Positions 36,758 to 42,624 of a stretch of 59,110 nt of DNA are shown here, piece after piece. The notes under the pieces are model-generated. The model worked only from the letters and a program-made list of their open reading frames with translations. It was not told where the DNA came from and did not search any database. Origin of the DNA: Dehalococcoidia bacterium (lineage in GTDB: Bacteria; Chloroflexota; Dehalococcoidia; Lucifugimonadales; UBA3495); assembly GCA_021295965.1 (NCBI GenBank), contig JAGWBI010000020.1, forward strand, positions 34,116 to 93,225, read 5' to 3'. Within the stretch, counting starts at the first letter, position 1; the number at the start of each line of letters is the position of its first letter. A program made the position numbers and the translations under genes.

Positions 36758-36797
36758 ACGGGGGGATAAACACACGGCAGTCAGCCAGCTTGTTCCG

Positions 36798-37034
36798 TTA
36801 CCAGCCGAATACGTTGGCGGTGATTGAGTAGTACGCCGTCAGCACCATATCGGTCGCCGCATAATACGCTACCGACGCCGCACCGCAAATGCCCATCGTC
36901 AGTATGTAATAGCCGATGCCGTGCCGTCCTGTAACATTGGCCCACAATAGATAGGCCGACCACACCAGAAACCAAATGACGATGTGGCCGGCGTAAAGGA
37001 CTATGTCCAGTTCCGAGATACCTAAACCTACCGC
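36798..37034 (-). CDS. small two-helix membrane protein, no standard start codon seen
   Basis: On the minus strand, directly after the cyclase stop, 78 sense codons remain open to TAA at 36798-36800 and read like a real membrane protein: L-D-I-V-L-Y-A-G-H-I-V-I-W-F-L-V-W-S-A-Y then G-I-G-Y-Y-I-L-T-M-G-I-C-G-A-A-S-V-A-Y-Y, two membrane helices. There is no ATG, GTG or TTG before the first helix; CTG (in G-I-S-E-L-D) is the only near-start, with GGTAGG upstream. The frame is the same as that of the cyclase gene, separated from it only by TGA (37035-37037), so it might be a readthrough tail, a CTG-started protein or a remnant. Confidence 0.45.
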   Translation of the reverse strand, partial: AVGLGISELDIVLYAGHIVIWFLVWSAYLLWANVTGRHGIGYYILTMGICGAASVAYYAATDMVLTAYYSITANVFGW

Positions 37035-37985
37035 TCAGAAAATCGCGATGGGGTTCACCGGGCTGCCGGTGACGTTGCGGAGTCGCAGCGCGCCGATGGA
37101 CAGCATGAACTCCCAGCGGTCGTGCCGGGCCGCAACCTCGGCCACGTCCTCCAGGTTGGCGTTGTCGATCAGCCACACGCCCAGGTACACCAGGCAGGCG
37201 ATGTGCAGCGGCGATACGATGTTCTCATATTGGTTGGGCCGGATGTCGTTGGAGGTGTCGGTGCCCAGCATGGCGATGCCCCGCTCTTTGAACCAGGGGG
37301 CGCAGGCCACGTGGCAGGCCACGCTGGGCTCGGTGCCCGGCACCGGCCCCTCCACCATGCGCCGGCGGTAGTTGCCCGTCCGCACCAGGAGAATGTCGCC
37401 CTCCTGCACGGTTACCCCGTGGTCCCGCTCGGCGGCGTCCAGGTCTTCCGGCATCACCGGCGCGTCGGGGGGCAGCCAGTCCACGCCGCGCACTCGGGCC
37501 ACGTCCAGCAGCACGCCCCGGCTCACCAGGCCCTGGGCCGTCAGGTCGATGGCGTGGCTCTGCGCCCCTTCCCGTGAGGTGACCGCCGCAGCCGGCACGC
37601 CGTTGTACATCAGCCCGTCGTAGGAGTAGTGGGACAGGGCATCGATGTGGGTGATGGTCTGTCCGTGGAAGACCATGCCGATGAACTCGGCGGCGCCGCG
37701 GCGCGAGTTGCGCCGTTCCAGCGGGTCGGTGTCCCGGCCCTCGCCGCTGTCCACCATGAACCGCTGCACCTGGTTGGTGATGTCCGGAGTGATGTCGGTG
37801 GTGATGGGGCGGGCGCAGCTAACCGTCTCTCCGGTCTGCACCAAGGCCGCCGCCTGGGTCCTTTTGGCGGTGGTGATCAGGTTCAGCGCCCCCAGTTGGT
37901 CCTGCTGTCCCCAGCGTCCCCAGTTATTTTCGTCCTGATACCACGCCAGCACTTCCGTCTCGGTGGGTACTCCTGCAAAAGCCAT
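37035..37985 (-). CDS. cyclase family protein (kynurenine formamidase-like)
   Basis: A 316-residue metal-dependent hydrolase of the cyclase family (PF04199). The metal motif reads H-G-Q-T-I-T-H-I-D-A-L-S-H, a variant of H-x-G-T-H-x-D-x-x-x-H. A later H/E pair of the site is expected in L-H-I-A-C-L-V-Y-L-G-V. Relatives hydrolyse N-formylkynurenine, isatin or cyclic imides. GGAGGGAAC precedes the ATG. Gly replaced by Gln in the motif is a departure from the textbook pattern, but is common in the actinobacterial/Chloroflexi branch. Confidence 0.88.
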   Translation of the reverse strand: MAFAGVPTETEVLAWYQDENNWGRWGQQDQLGALNLITTAKRTQAAALVQTGETVSCARPITTDITPDITNQVQRFMVDSGEGRDTDPLERRNSRRGAAEFIGMVFHGQTITHIDALSHYSYDGLMYNGVPAAAVTSREGAQSHAIDLTAQGLVSRGVLLDVARVRGVDWLPPDAPVMPEDLDAAERDHGVTVQEGDILLVRTGNYRRRMVEGPVPGTEPSVACHVACAPWFKERGIAMLGTDTSNDIRPNQYENIVSPLHIACLVYLGVWLIDNANLEDVAEVAARHDRWEFMLSIGALRLRNVTGSPVNPIAIF

Positions 37986-38305
37986 GTTCCCTCCGTCGCA
38001 ATCCGCCGTTCGTTGCGGGCAATCTTGACGGGCATTCTACACCAACGAAAGCGGCAAGACGGCACGGGAGAATTGACATATCAGTTTTGTAATTTTCCCA
38101 TGTCATTGCGAGCATAGAAAGACGAAAACTCTAAGTGCGGAGTGTGCATTCGGTACTGTAATGGGTAATTTGACATTGTATTCGTAACTGAGAAGGCGGA
38201 TTAAACGAACCGGCCAAACCACTCGCCCCTGTTCAACGTAGTATTAAATGCGGTAAATACAACCTGATAATGTCATAAACATAAAGCGAGGCGGCGCACC
38301 CGGAC
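37986..38305. other. AT-richer intergenic region with half of a family A repeat
   Basis: No convincing gene is present. GTCATTGCGAGCATAG at 38102-38117 is the left arm only of a family A repeat. Farther on, TTGACA at 38170-38175 and TTCAAC with TAAATA 16 bases later (near 38231-38258) could serve as promoter elements for the plus-strand zinc-ribbon gene. The stretch around 38130-38280 is notably richer in A and T than its surroundings. Confidence 0.5.
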
Positions 38306-38460
38306 GGGGTGATACCACCCCCAACGACCGGAGACCTCCTACCAGGGGGCTTCCGTCAGACGGCTCGCCAATTGGCCCAATTACCTGCGGATCCGCGGGG
38401 GACCCGGCATCAATGTCAAGCCGGGCAGTAACCACTTGCAGCTCGATATGCAAAGGGGGA
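38306..38460 (+). promoter_or_regulatory. hairpin-rich 5' leader of the zinc-ribbon gene
   Basis: Successive potential hairpins fill the leader: GGGGTG/CACCCC (38306-38321), CCTCCT/AGGGGG (38335-38349), the palindromes GCCAATTGGC and GCGGATCCGC, CCCGGC/GCCGGG (38403-38425) and TTGCA/TGCAA (38436-38453). The last one ends just before the ribosome binding site GGGGGA (38455-38460), so it could control translation. No known riboswitch core was recognised. It could be a ligand- or protein-binding leader, or GC-rich chance pairing. Confidence 0.4.
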
Positions 38461-38466
38461 TAACCC

Positions 38467-38631
38467 ATGACCGCTCGGTCAGACGAAATCATAATCTACT
38501 GTCCCAGGTGCCAGGCCAACACCCCGTCCCGGGACGTTGAGATCGTCACCATGAGGAACGGCAGACCCGCCACGATAGCCACCTGTCTTCGATGTGGCGG
38601 AAGGAAGTTCGAGACCGGTCCCACTCGTTGA
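38467..38631 (+). CDS. DUF5679-like zinc-ribbon protein, 54 residues
   Basis: A small complete gene. Two C-x-x-C pairs, C12-P-R-C15 and C40-L-R-C43, frame the segment V-T-M-R-N-G-R-P-A-T, which matches the DUF5679 zinc-ribbon pattern of an N-G-R-P-A block before the second knuckle. GGGGGA six bases upstream is a strong ribosome binding site. The domain is often a stand-alone small protein or a module of DNA topoisomerase I C-termini. The product probably binds nucleic acid or protein, but no function is known. It converges with fmt, which ends 29 bases away. Confidence 0.8.
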   Translation: MTARSDEIIIYCPRCQANTPSRDVEIVTMRNGRPATIATCLRCGGRKFETGPTR

Positions 38632-38660
38632 CGGACGCGATGGTCGGGGAGAGAGTTTCT

Positions 38661-39644
38661 TTACCCTAACTTCGCTCCAATGAAATGGGGATATCCGCGA
38701 ACGAAATCCGCCGCGCCGGCGGGCCGTCGGCCCTGCAGTTGCAAACGACGGACGGCCAGCATCCCGTCTCCGCAACCGACGGCGATGGGCTCATCGTCGG
38801 CGCAGGCCACTATTCCGGGGTCAGCGTACCCATCCGATATCGGCGTCACATCCAGCAGTTTGACCTCCTTTCCATCCCAATTGGTGTACAGGCCCGGCCA
38901 CGGCGTGTATGCCCGCTGCTGTCGCCACAGGACTTCCCCCTTCCTGGTCCAGTCTGCCAAGCCGTCCGCCCGTTCCATTTTAGAGGTGTAAGTCGCCCGC
39001 GCGTCATCCTGGGGGATTGCCTCAACCGCTCCGCGCACCCACCCCGGAATTACCTGGCTCAGCAGGTGGGCGCCGTCCTCAAAAAGCTCTGCGGTGAGTG
39101 TCTCAGCGTTGTCCGTCGGCGCGATGGGATGGCGACTTTGCGCGATGATTGGCCCGGTGTCCATGCCAGGATCCAACAGCATCACGGTAACGCCGGTGGT
39201 ATCGTCGCCGTCCAAGATGGCGCCGGCCACCGGCGACGGCCCCCGGTGCCGGGGGAGCAAGGACGGATGCAGGTTCAGGCAGCCGAACCGGGGCAAATCC
39301 AGAACGTCGGCCGGCAACAGCCTGCCGTAGGCCACCACCACCACCAGGTCGGGCGTGTGCTCCGCCAATCGGCGCACCGCATCGGAATTGCGGAGCGTTG
39401 CCGGCTGCTCCACCGGGATGCCCAACTGTTGCGCTCGCTGCTTGACGGGGGAAGGGGCGAGGTTTTGGCCGCGTCCCCGCCGGCGATCGGGTGGAGTGTA
39501 AGCGGCGACCACGGCAACCCCAGGAATTGAACCCAATGCGTCCAGCGCCGGCACTGCGAACTGCGGCGTGCCCATGAAAACCACGCGCAAGGGGTTTTCG
39601 GGTGGAAACGACGCTAGAGAATCGGTTGGGCGATGGGTTGACAA
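38661..39644 (-). CDS. fmt: methionyl-tRNA formyltransferase
   Basis: The 327-residue Fmt formylates initiator Met-tRNA using 10-formyl-THF. The start region V-V-F-M-G-T-P-Q-F-A-V-P-A, the substrate loop R-R-R-G-R-G-Q-N-L-A-P-S-P-V-K, the signature NLHPSLLPRHRGPSPV and the late G-D-G-M-L-A-V end are present. TTG at 39644 has GGGAGG five bases before it and is preferred over TTG 39674. About ten residues before the family's usual beginning remain. Peptide deformylase is not adjacent in this window. Confidence 0.93.
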   Translation of the reverse strand: MSTHRPTDSLASFPPENPLRVVFMGTPQFAVPALDALGSIPGVAVVAAYTPPDRRRGRGQNLAPSPVKQRAQQLGIPVEQPATLRNSDAVRRLAEHTPDLVVVVAYGRLLPADVLDLPRFGCLNLHPSLLPRHRGPSPVAGAILDGDDTTGVTVMLLDPGMDTGPIIAQSRHPIAPTDNAETLTAELFEDGAHLLSQVIPGWVRGAVEAIPQDDARATYTSKMERADGLADWTRKGEVLWRQQRAYTPWPGLYTNWDGKEVKLLDVTPISDGYADPGIVACADDEPIAVGCGDGMLAVRRLQLQGRRPAGAADFVRGYPHFIGAKLG

Positions 39645-39713
39645 GGAGCCTCCCTGGTTGTAAATTGTGCTCAAGCGCTTGCGCGAAATTTTGAGAAAAG
39701 GAGGTGATTGCTA

Positions 39714-39785
39714 ATGGAACACAGTTTAACATGCTGGGGCGATGGTAGGCACCAGTCTGGACACGACGGGGTGAACGCCTCTTAG
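39714..39785 (+). CDS. putative 23-residue leader peptide ORF
   Basis: AAAAGGAGGTGAT (39697-39707), which pairs along its length with the 3' end of 16S rRNA, stands six bases before ATG 39714. The frame encodes M-E-H-S-L-T-C-W-G-D-G-R-H-Q-S-G-H-D-G-V and three more residues, and stops at TAG 39783-39785. Part of it forms the 5' arm of a long hairpin. The peptide has no run of one amino acid, so an amino-acid attenuator is not suggested. A perfect palindrome CAAGCGCTTG (39672-39681) just upstream could be an operator shared with divergent fmt. Confidence 0.45.
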   Translation: MEHSLTCWGDGRHQSGHDGVNAS

Positions 39786-39911
39786 CGTCATCGCTTTTCA
39801 AAAATCGGCATTTAGCCCGTCAGTCGGGCCCAGACCAGTGTCTACCGTCGCCCCAGAGGTTCTGGGAGTTATCGGGCGGCAAGCCAAAGGTCCAGTCTGG
39901 GCCCGATACCC
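39736..39911 (+). ncRNA. candidate structured RNA / rpsP leader with terminator-like end
   Basis: The 25 bases at 39736-39760 pair with 39830-39854 with only two mismatches and two G-U pairs, and GACGGG (39765-39770) with CCCGTC (39816-39821) extends the rod inward. It is followed by CCCAGA/TCTGGG (39852-39866) and by ATCGGGC (39871-39877) with GCCCGAT (39901-39907), then ACCCTTTT, which looks like an intrinsic terminator. TCGGGCCCAGAC (39824-39835) can instead pair perfectly with GTCTGGGCCCGA (39895-39906), so two exclusive folds exist. SRP RNA, RNase P RNA and tmRNA cores were not found. Confidence 0.5.
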
Positions 39912-39994
39912 TTTTAACGATAGTCCCCGCCCTTTGCTGCTTGCGTTTACATTCTCCCTGCGGCGAATCGTGCGTGTCAGGTTGCGCCAATCGT

Positions 39995-40023
39995 TTGACA
40001 AACCTGGCGGAAAACCCTAACCT
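39995..40023 (+). promoter_or_regulatory. promoter for rpsP operon
   Basis: TTGACA at 39995-40000 is a perfect -35 box; TAACCT at 40018-40023 is a plausible -10 box after 17 bases. The start of transcription would fall near 40030, about 38 bases before the rpsP ATG. It lies after the terminator-like hairpin, so rpsP can be transcribed independently of the structured RNA. Confidence 0.55.
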
Positions 40024-40067
40024 GAATTGCAATCATTTATTCCATTCAACAGTGACACGGAGAACAA

Positions 40068-40337
40068 ATGCTACGGATTCGCCTGCGGCGCGTAGGTAAA
40101 AAAGGCCGCCCCTACTACCGAATCGTCGTCACCGAAAAGCGCAACCCCCGGGATGGCGCGTACATTGACGGCATCGGCCACTACGACCCCATGGCGGACC
40201 CGCCGGCCGTAACCCTGGATGAGGCGCGGGCCGTGGATTGGCTGCGCAAAGGCGCTCAACCCTCAGACCCGGTGCGCCGGATTTTCGACCGCAACGACAT
40301 CTTCAGTAAGGTCCATGCGGATGAAAGAGCTGATTGA
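40068..40337 (+). CDS. rpsP: 30S ribosomal protein S16
   Basis: The 89-residue bS16 is complete: M-L-R-I-R-L-R-R-V-G-K-K-G-R-P-Y-Y-R-I-V-V, then I-D-G-I-G-H-Y-D-P, L-D-E-A-R-A-V-D-W-L-R-K-G-A-Q-P-S-D. CACGGAG precedes the ATG. Its end overlaps the KH-domain gene by 17 bases, and the order rpsP-khpA-rimM is the conserved one. Confidence 0.97.
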   Translation: MLRIRLRRVGKKGRPYYRIVVTEKRNPRDGAYIDGIGHYDPMADPPAVTLDEARAVDWLRKGAQPSDPVRRIFDRNDIFSKVHADERAD

Positions 40338-40548
40338 GTTCATCGCTCAGTCGCTGACCTCCAACCCGGAAGCAGTTCGGGTCACGGAGACCGACGAAGG
40401 CGACCAGATAGTAATACGCCTTGAAGTCGCCCCCGAAGACAAAGGCAAAGTGATCGGGCGACAGGGACGAGTGGCCCAAGCAATGCGTGTCCTGCTCCGG
40501 GTGGCCGCTGTCAAGGACGGCACCCGGGCTGTGCTGGAGATTGTCTAG
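40321..40548 (+). CDS. khpA: KH-domain RNA-binding protein KhpA
   Basis: A 75-residue single type II KH protein (YlqC/KhpA family). The start MKELIEFIAQSL and the GxxG loop in K-G-K-V-I-G-R-Q-G-R-V-A-Q-A-M-R are typical. It binds RNA, often with KhpB, and influences cell shape and division in Gram-positives. The start ATG 40321 overlaps the end of rpsP; ATG 40315 two codons upstream is possible. Its stop overlaps the likely rimM start. Confidence 0.93.
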   Translation: MKELIEFIAQSLTSNPEAVRVTETDEGDQIVIRLEVAPEDKGKVIGRQGRVAQAMRVLLRVAAVKDGTRAVLEIV

Positions 40549-41122
40549 CCGTCGTCGCTCCAGGCGGTATTTCAGACCGGCTCCGTCGCGCAGCCGGAGT
40601 ACCCCAAGTGCGGCCCCGAACGTTCCGGACGACGCCATCGTGGTGGGCCGCATCATCCGCGGCCACGGCTTGGACGGCGCCATCAGGATCCGTTCCCATT
40701 CCGACAACCCGACCCGGTTTCAGGCCGGTAGTGAACTCACCATCGCGGGCCAAATCCGCACCGTAGTTTGGTATCGCGACCTGCCCGACGGGGACGCCTT
40801 GCTCCGGTTGGAAGGGCTGGATGATCCCCACGTCGCGCGACGACTGGCCGACGAATGGATCCTCGCGCCCATCGACTCTACGCCCGAACTGCCCCCCGGC
40901 GAGTATTACCACTACCAATTGGTGGGCCTGACCGTCATCACCGACCAGGGCGAGAACCTGGGACAAGTGCGGGAAGTGCTGGAAACCGGCAGCAACGACG
41001 TTTACGTGGCAGTATCGGATACCGGGACTGAGGTGCTGCTGCCGGCAATAGAGCAGGTGGTGAAGGAGATCGACCTGGCGTCAGGCACGATGCTGGTGCA
41101 TCTGATTGACGGCCTGCGTTAA
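40541..41122 (+). CDS. rimM: ribosome maturation factor RimM
   Basis: RimM (about 193 residues from the TTG at 40541) helps 30S maturation and contacts S19. The N-terminal domain reads VVGRIIRGHGLDGAIRIR and the PRC-barrel part reads E-Y-Y-H-Y-Q-L-V-G-L-T-V then S-N-D-V-Y-V-A-V and L-L-P-A-I-E-Q-V-V-K-E-I-D. The start is uncertain: there is no in-frame ATG, TTG 40541 overlaps the khpA stop and has GGAGA near it. The first 30 residues are basic and not conserved, so the true start may be later. Confidence 0.9.
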   Translation: MSSRRRSRRYFRPAPSRSRSTPSAAPNVPDDAIVVGRIIRGHGLDGAIRIRSHSDNPTRFQAGSELTIAGQIRTVVWYRDLPDGDALLRLEGLDDPHVARRLADEWILAPIDSTPELPPGEYYHYQLVGLTVITDQGENLGQVREVLETGSNDVYVAVSDTGTEVLLPAIEQVVKEIDLASGTMLVHLIDGLR

Positions 41123-41128
41123 ATTCGT

Positions 41129-41156
41129 AGGGGCGAGGCATACCTCGCCCTTACTA
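41129..41156. repeat. family B palindrome (GTAGGGGCGAGG type)
   Basis: GTAGGGGCGAGGCATACC followed by its inverted half TCGCCCTTAC, with one mismatch near the end, forms an almost perfect palindrome six bases after the rimM stop. Other copies lie at 29146, 45220, 58383 and 58430. Confidence 0.85.
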
Positions 41157-41180
41157 CCGTTGTAGGCTGCGACCTTCTGC

Positions 41181-41660
41181 CTAATCCCCAACCGCCGCTG
41201 CGTGCCGTTCGGCATGGGCATGGGCGTGCTCAGTCTCGTCGGCGAATTCGTGGTCCTCGCAGGCCACCCACCGGGAGCCGTCGGCGAACCATTCCTTCTT
41301 CCAGATGGGCACGATGGTCTTGATGCGGTTCACCGCCTCGTGGCAAGCTTCAAAGGCCGCCACCCGGTGCGGCGACGCCACGGCCACCACCAGGCTGATG
41401 TGTCCCACATCCACCCGGCCGGTGCGGTGGGCGATGGCGATATCCTCGATGCCGTAGTCGGCGCACAGGCTGTCGCGCACTTCTTCCAGCTTCTTGATGG
41501 CCATCACGTCGTAGGCTTCGTATTCCAGCCGGGTTACGGTCTTGCCGCCGAAGTTGTCCCGGGTGGTGCCCAGGAACGTAACCACCGCGCCGTTGCCGTC
41601 GGCTCGCACCGAGTCGGTGACCGCCACCGGGTCCAGGGGTTCGTCGGTAAGAATGATCAT
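41181..41660 (-). CDS. moaE: molybdopterin synthase catalytic subunit
   Basis: The 159-residue MoaE converts precursor Z to molybdopterin with sulfur carried by MoaD. Family residues: F-L-G-T-T-R-D-N-F-G-G-K-T-V-T-R-L-E-Y-E-A-Y, the H-R-T-G-R-V-D-V-G strand, P-H-R-V-A-A-F-E-A-C and the catalytic Lys pair in P-I-W-K-K-E. A His/Glu-rich tail (T-E-H-A-H-A-H-A-E-R-H-A-A-A) follows the fold and might bind metal. It starts 2 bases after the moaD stop, so the two subunits are coupled. Confidence 0.95.
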   Translation of the reverse strand: MIILTDEPLDPVAVTDSVRADGNGAVVTFLGTTRDNFGGKTVTRLEYEAYDVMAIKKLEEVRDSLCADYGIEDIAIAHRTGRVDVGHISLVVAVASPHRVAAFEACHEAVNRIKTIVPIWKKEWFADGSRWVACEDHEFADETEHAHAHAERHAAAVGD

Positions 41661-41662
41661 CG

Positions 41663-41911
41663 TCAGGAACCTCCGCTAACCGGGGGGATGAGGCACACTT
41701 CGTCGCCGGGCTGCAGCAACAGGTCGTCGTCGGCATATTCGGCATTCACCGCCACCACGATGCGCACCTCCGGCGGCGCCAGCCGGGGGTAATCGGCGCG
41801 CACGGCGGCAGTCAGATCGCCTACGCATGCACCATCGGGCACATCCACCGACACCAGCGAGGAACCGGCGCGCTCCCGGTACAGGGCAAAGAGACGAACA
41901 TCGAAACGCAT
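41663..41911 (-). CDS. moaD: molybdopterin synthase sulfur carrier subunit
   Basis: An 82-residue ubiquitin-like MoaD: F-A-L-Y-R-E-R-A-G, V-A-V-N-A-E-Y-A-D-D-D-L-L-L-Q-P-G-D-E-V-C-L-I-P-P-V-S-G-G. In MoaD the chain must end with Gly-Gly for thiocarboxylation, but here the reading frame adds one Ser after G-G before TGA. That tail would need removal, or the frame is slightly different in nature. The gene is directly followed by moaE. Confidence 0.9.
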   Translation of the reverse strand: MRFDVRLFALYRERAGSSLVSVDVPDGACVGDLTAAVRADYPRLAPPEVRIVVAVNAEYADDDLLLQPGDEVCLIPPVSGGS

Positions 41912-41947
41912 GATGGTTAGGATTATGGGCGGGCGGATGCGGTGGTG

Positions 41948-42619
41948 TCAACGGGCGAAGCGCTGATATTGGGCGAGGAACATCCTGGTAATTCCGCAGT
42001 ATTCTTCTGCTGCATCAACGTAACCGTCAACAATCGTTAGCCACTCTGATTGAGCGTGTTCAGACAGTTCATCTCGGAAGCGTTCAATCCAGCGAATGCG
42101 GCTAAACCGCAGATCGCGCTCATTCAATCCCAAGTCCTCAACGGTATTTCGGGCTTTGTCTTGCGCATCAAAAGGCAGGCCGGGTTTGGGTACTAATTCC
42201 CCCGTGCTGTGGTCGTAGTCAAAGTACCGTTCCGGTCTTTCCGCCATTTCCGACGCGCAGGGGTCAACGTATCCTGACGACGGCCACTTGTCCTGCTTGT
42301 ATTCGACGTTACATTGGCGGCAGCTGAAAATCCAGTTTGTCCATTCGTAAGTAAGCTCTGGATACTGGCTACGAGGCCTGAAATGGTCCACCGTCGGCGA
42401 CCGACTGCCCTGATGCCCTTCCTCATTGCCACACCGTCGCTCGCAATAGCCGCACTTGCCGTGAAACCGCTTGCGCAAGTCGGGTGCAAACGTGGTCCAT
42501 TAGTCGTGCTGGCTAGGGTTGCTGCCGCCTTGCTGGAAATATTGCACCCACAGGTGAGTGTATGTGTTAGCGTAGTAACTTACGCCGGATGGAGCCGGTC
42601 CTCGATCTACCCAACGCAC
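41948..42619 (-). pseudogene. Septu-like HNH endonuclease gene with in-frame UAA
   Basis: From GTG 42619, five bases after the ATPase stop, the frame reads M-R-W-V-D-R-G-P-A-P-S-G through W-V-Q-Y-F-Q-Q-G-G-S-N, then TAA at 42500-42502 (codon 40), then W-T-T-F-A-P-D-L-R-K-R-F-H-G-K-C-G-Y-C-E-R-R-C. The remaining part is a complete HNH/zinc domain (T-V-D-H-F-R-P-R-S, then C-R-Q-C-N), close to the PtuB/TIGR02646 type. Without the stop the protein would be about 223 residues. The part after the stop can restart at TTG 42478. The gene is either inactivated or the stop is a sequencing error. Confidence 0.75.
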
Positions 42620-42624
42620 GGTGG

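Noticed and set aside
37035-37037. UGA at the cyclase end as a second selenocysteine codon
   Set aside because: There is no redox motif around it, no hairpin in SECIS position was seen, and the cyclase is already full length.
36781-37176. A 131-codon minus-strand open frame across the cyclase end
   Set aside because: It is a shifted frame; the neighbouring frame gives clean membrane helices and is the likelier coding one.
38281-38460. A known riboswitch (cobalamin, TPP, FMN, SAM, fluoride, c-di-GMP)
   Set aside because: None of the conserved cores of these classes could be matched by eye.
39736-39911. SRP RNA, RNase P RNA or tmRNA
   Set aside because: The conserved cores of these RNAs, and the tmRNA acceptor end, were not found; only a generic long stem is present.
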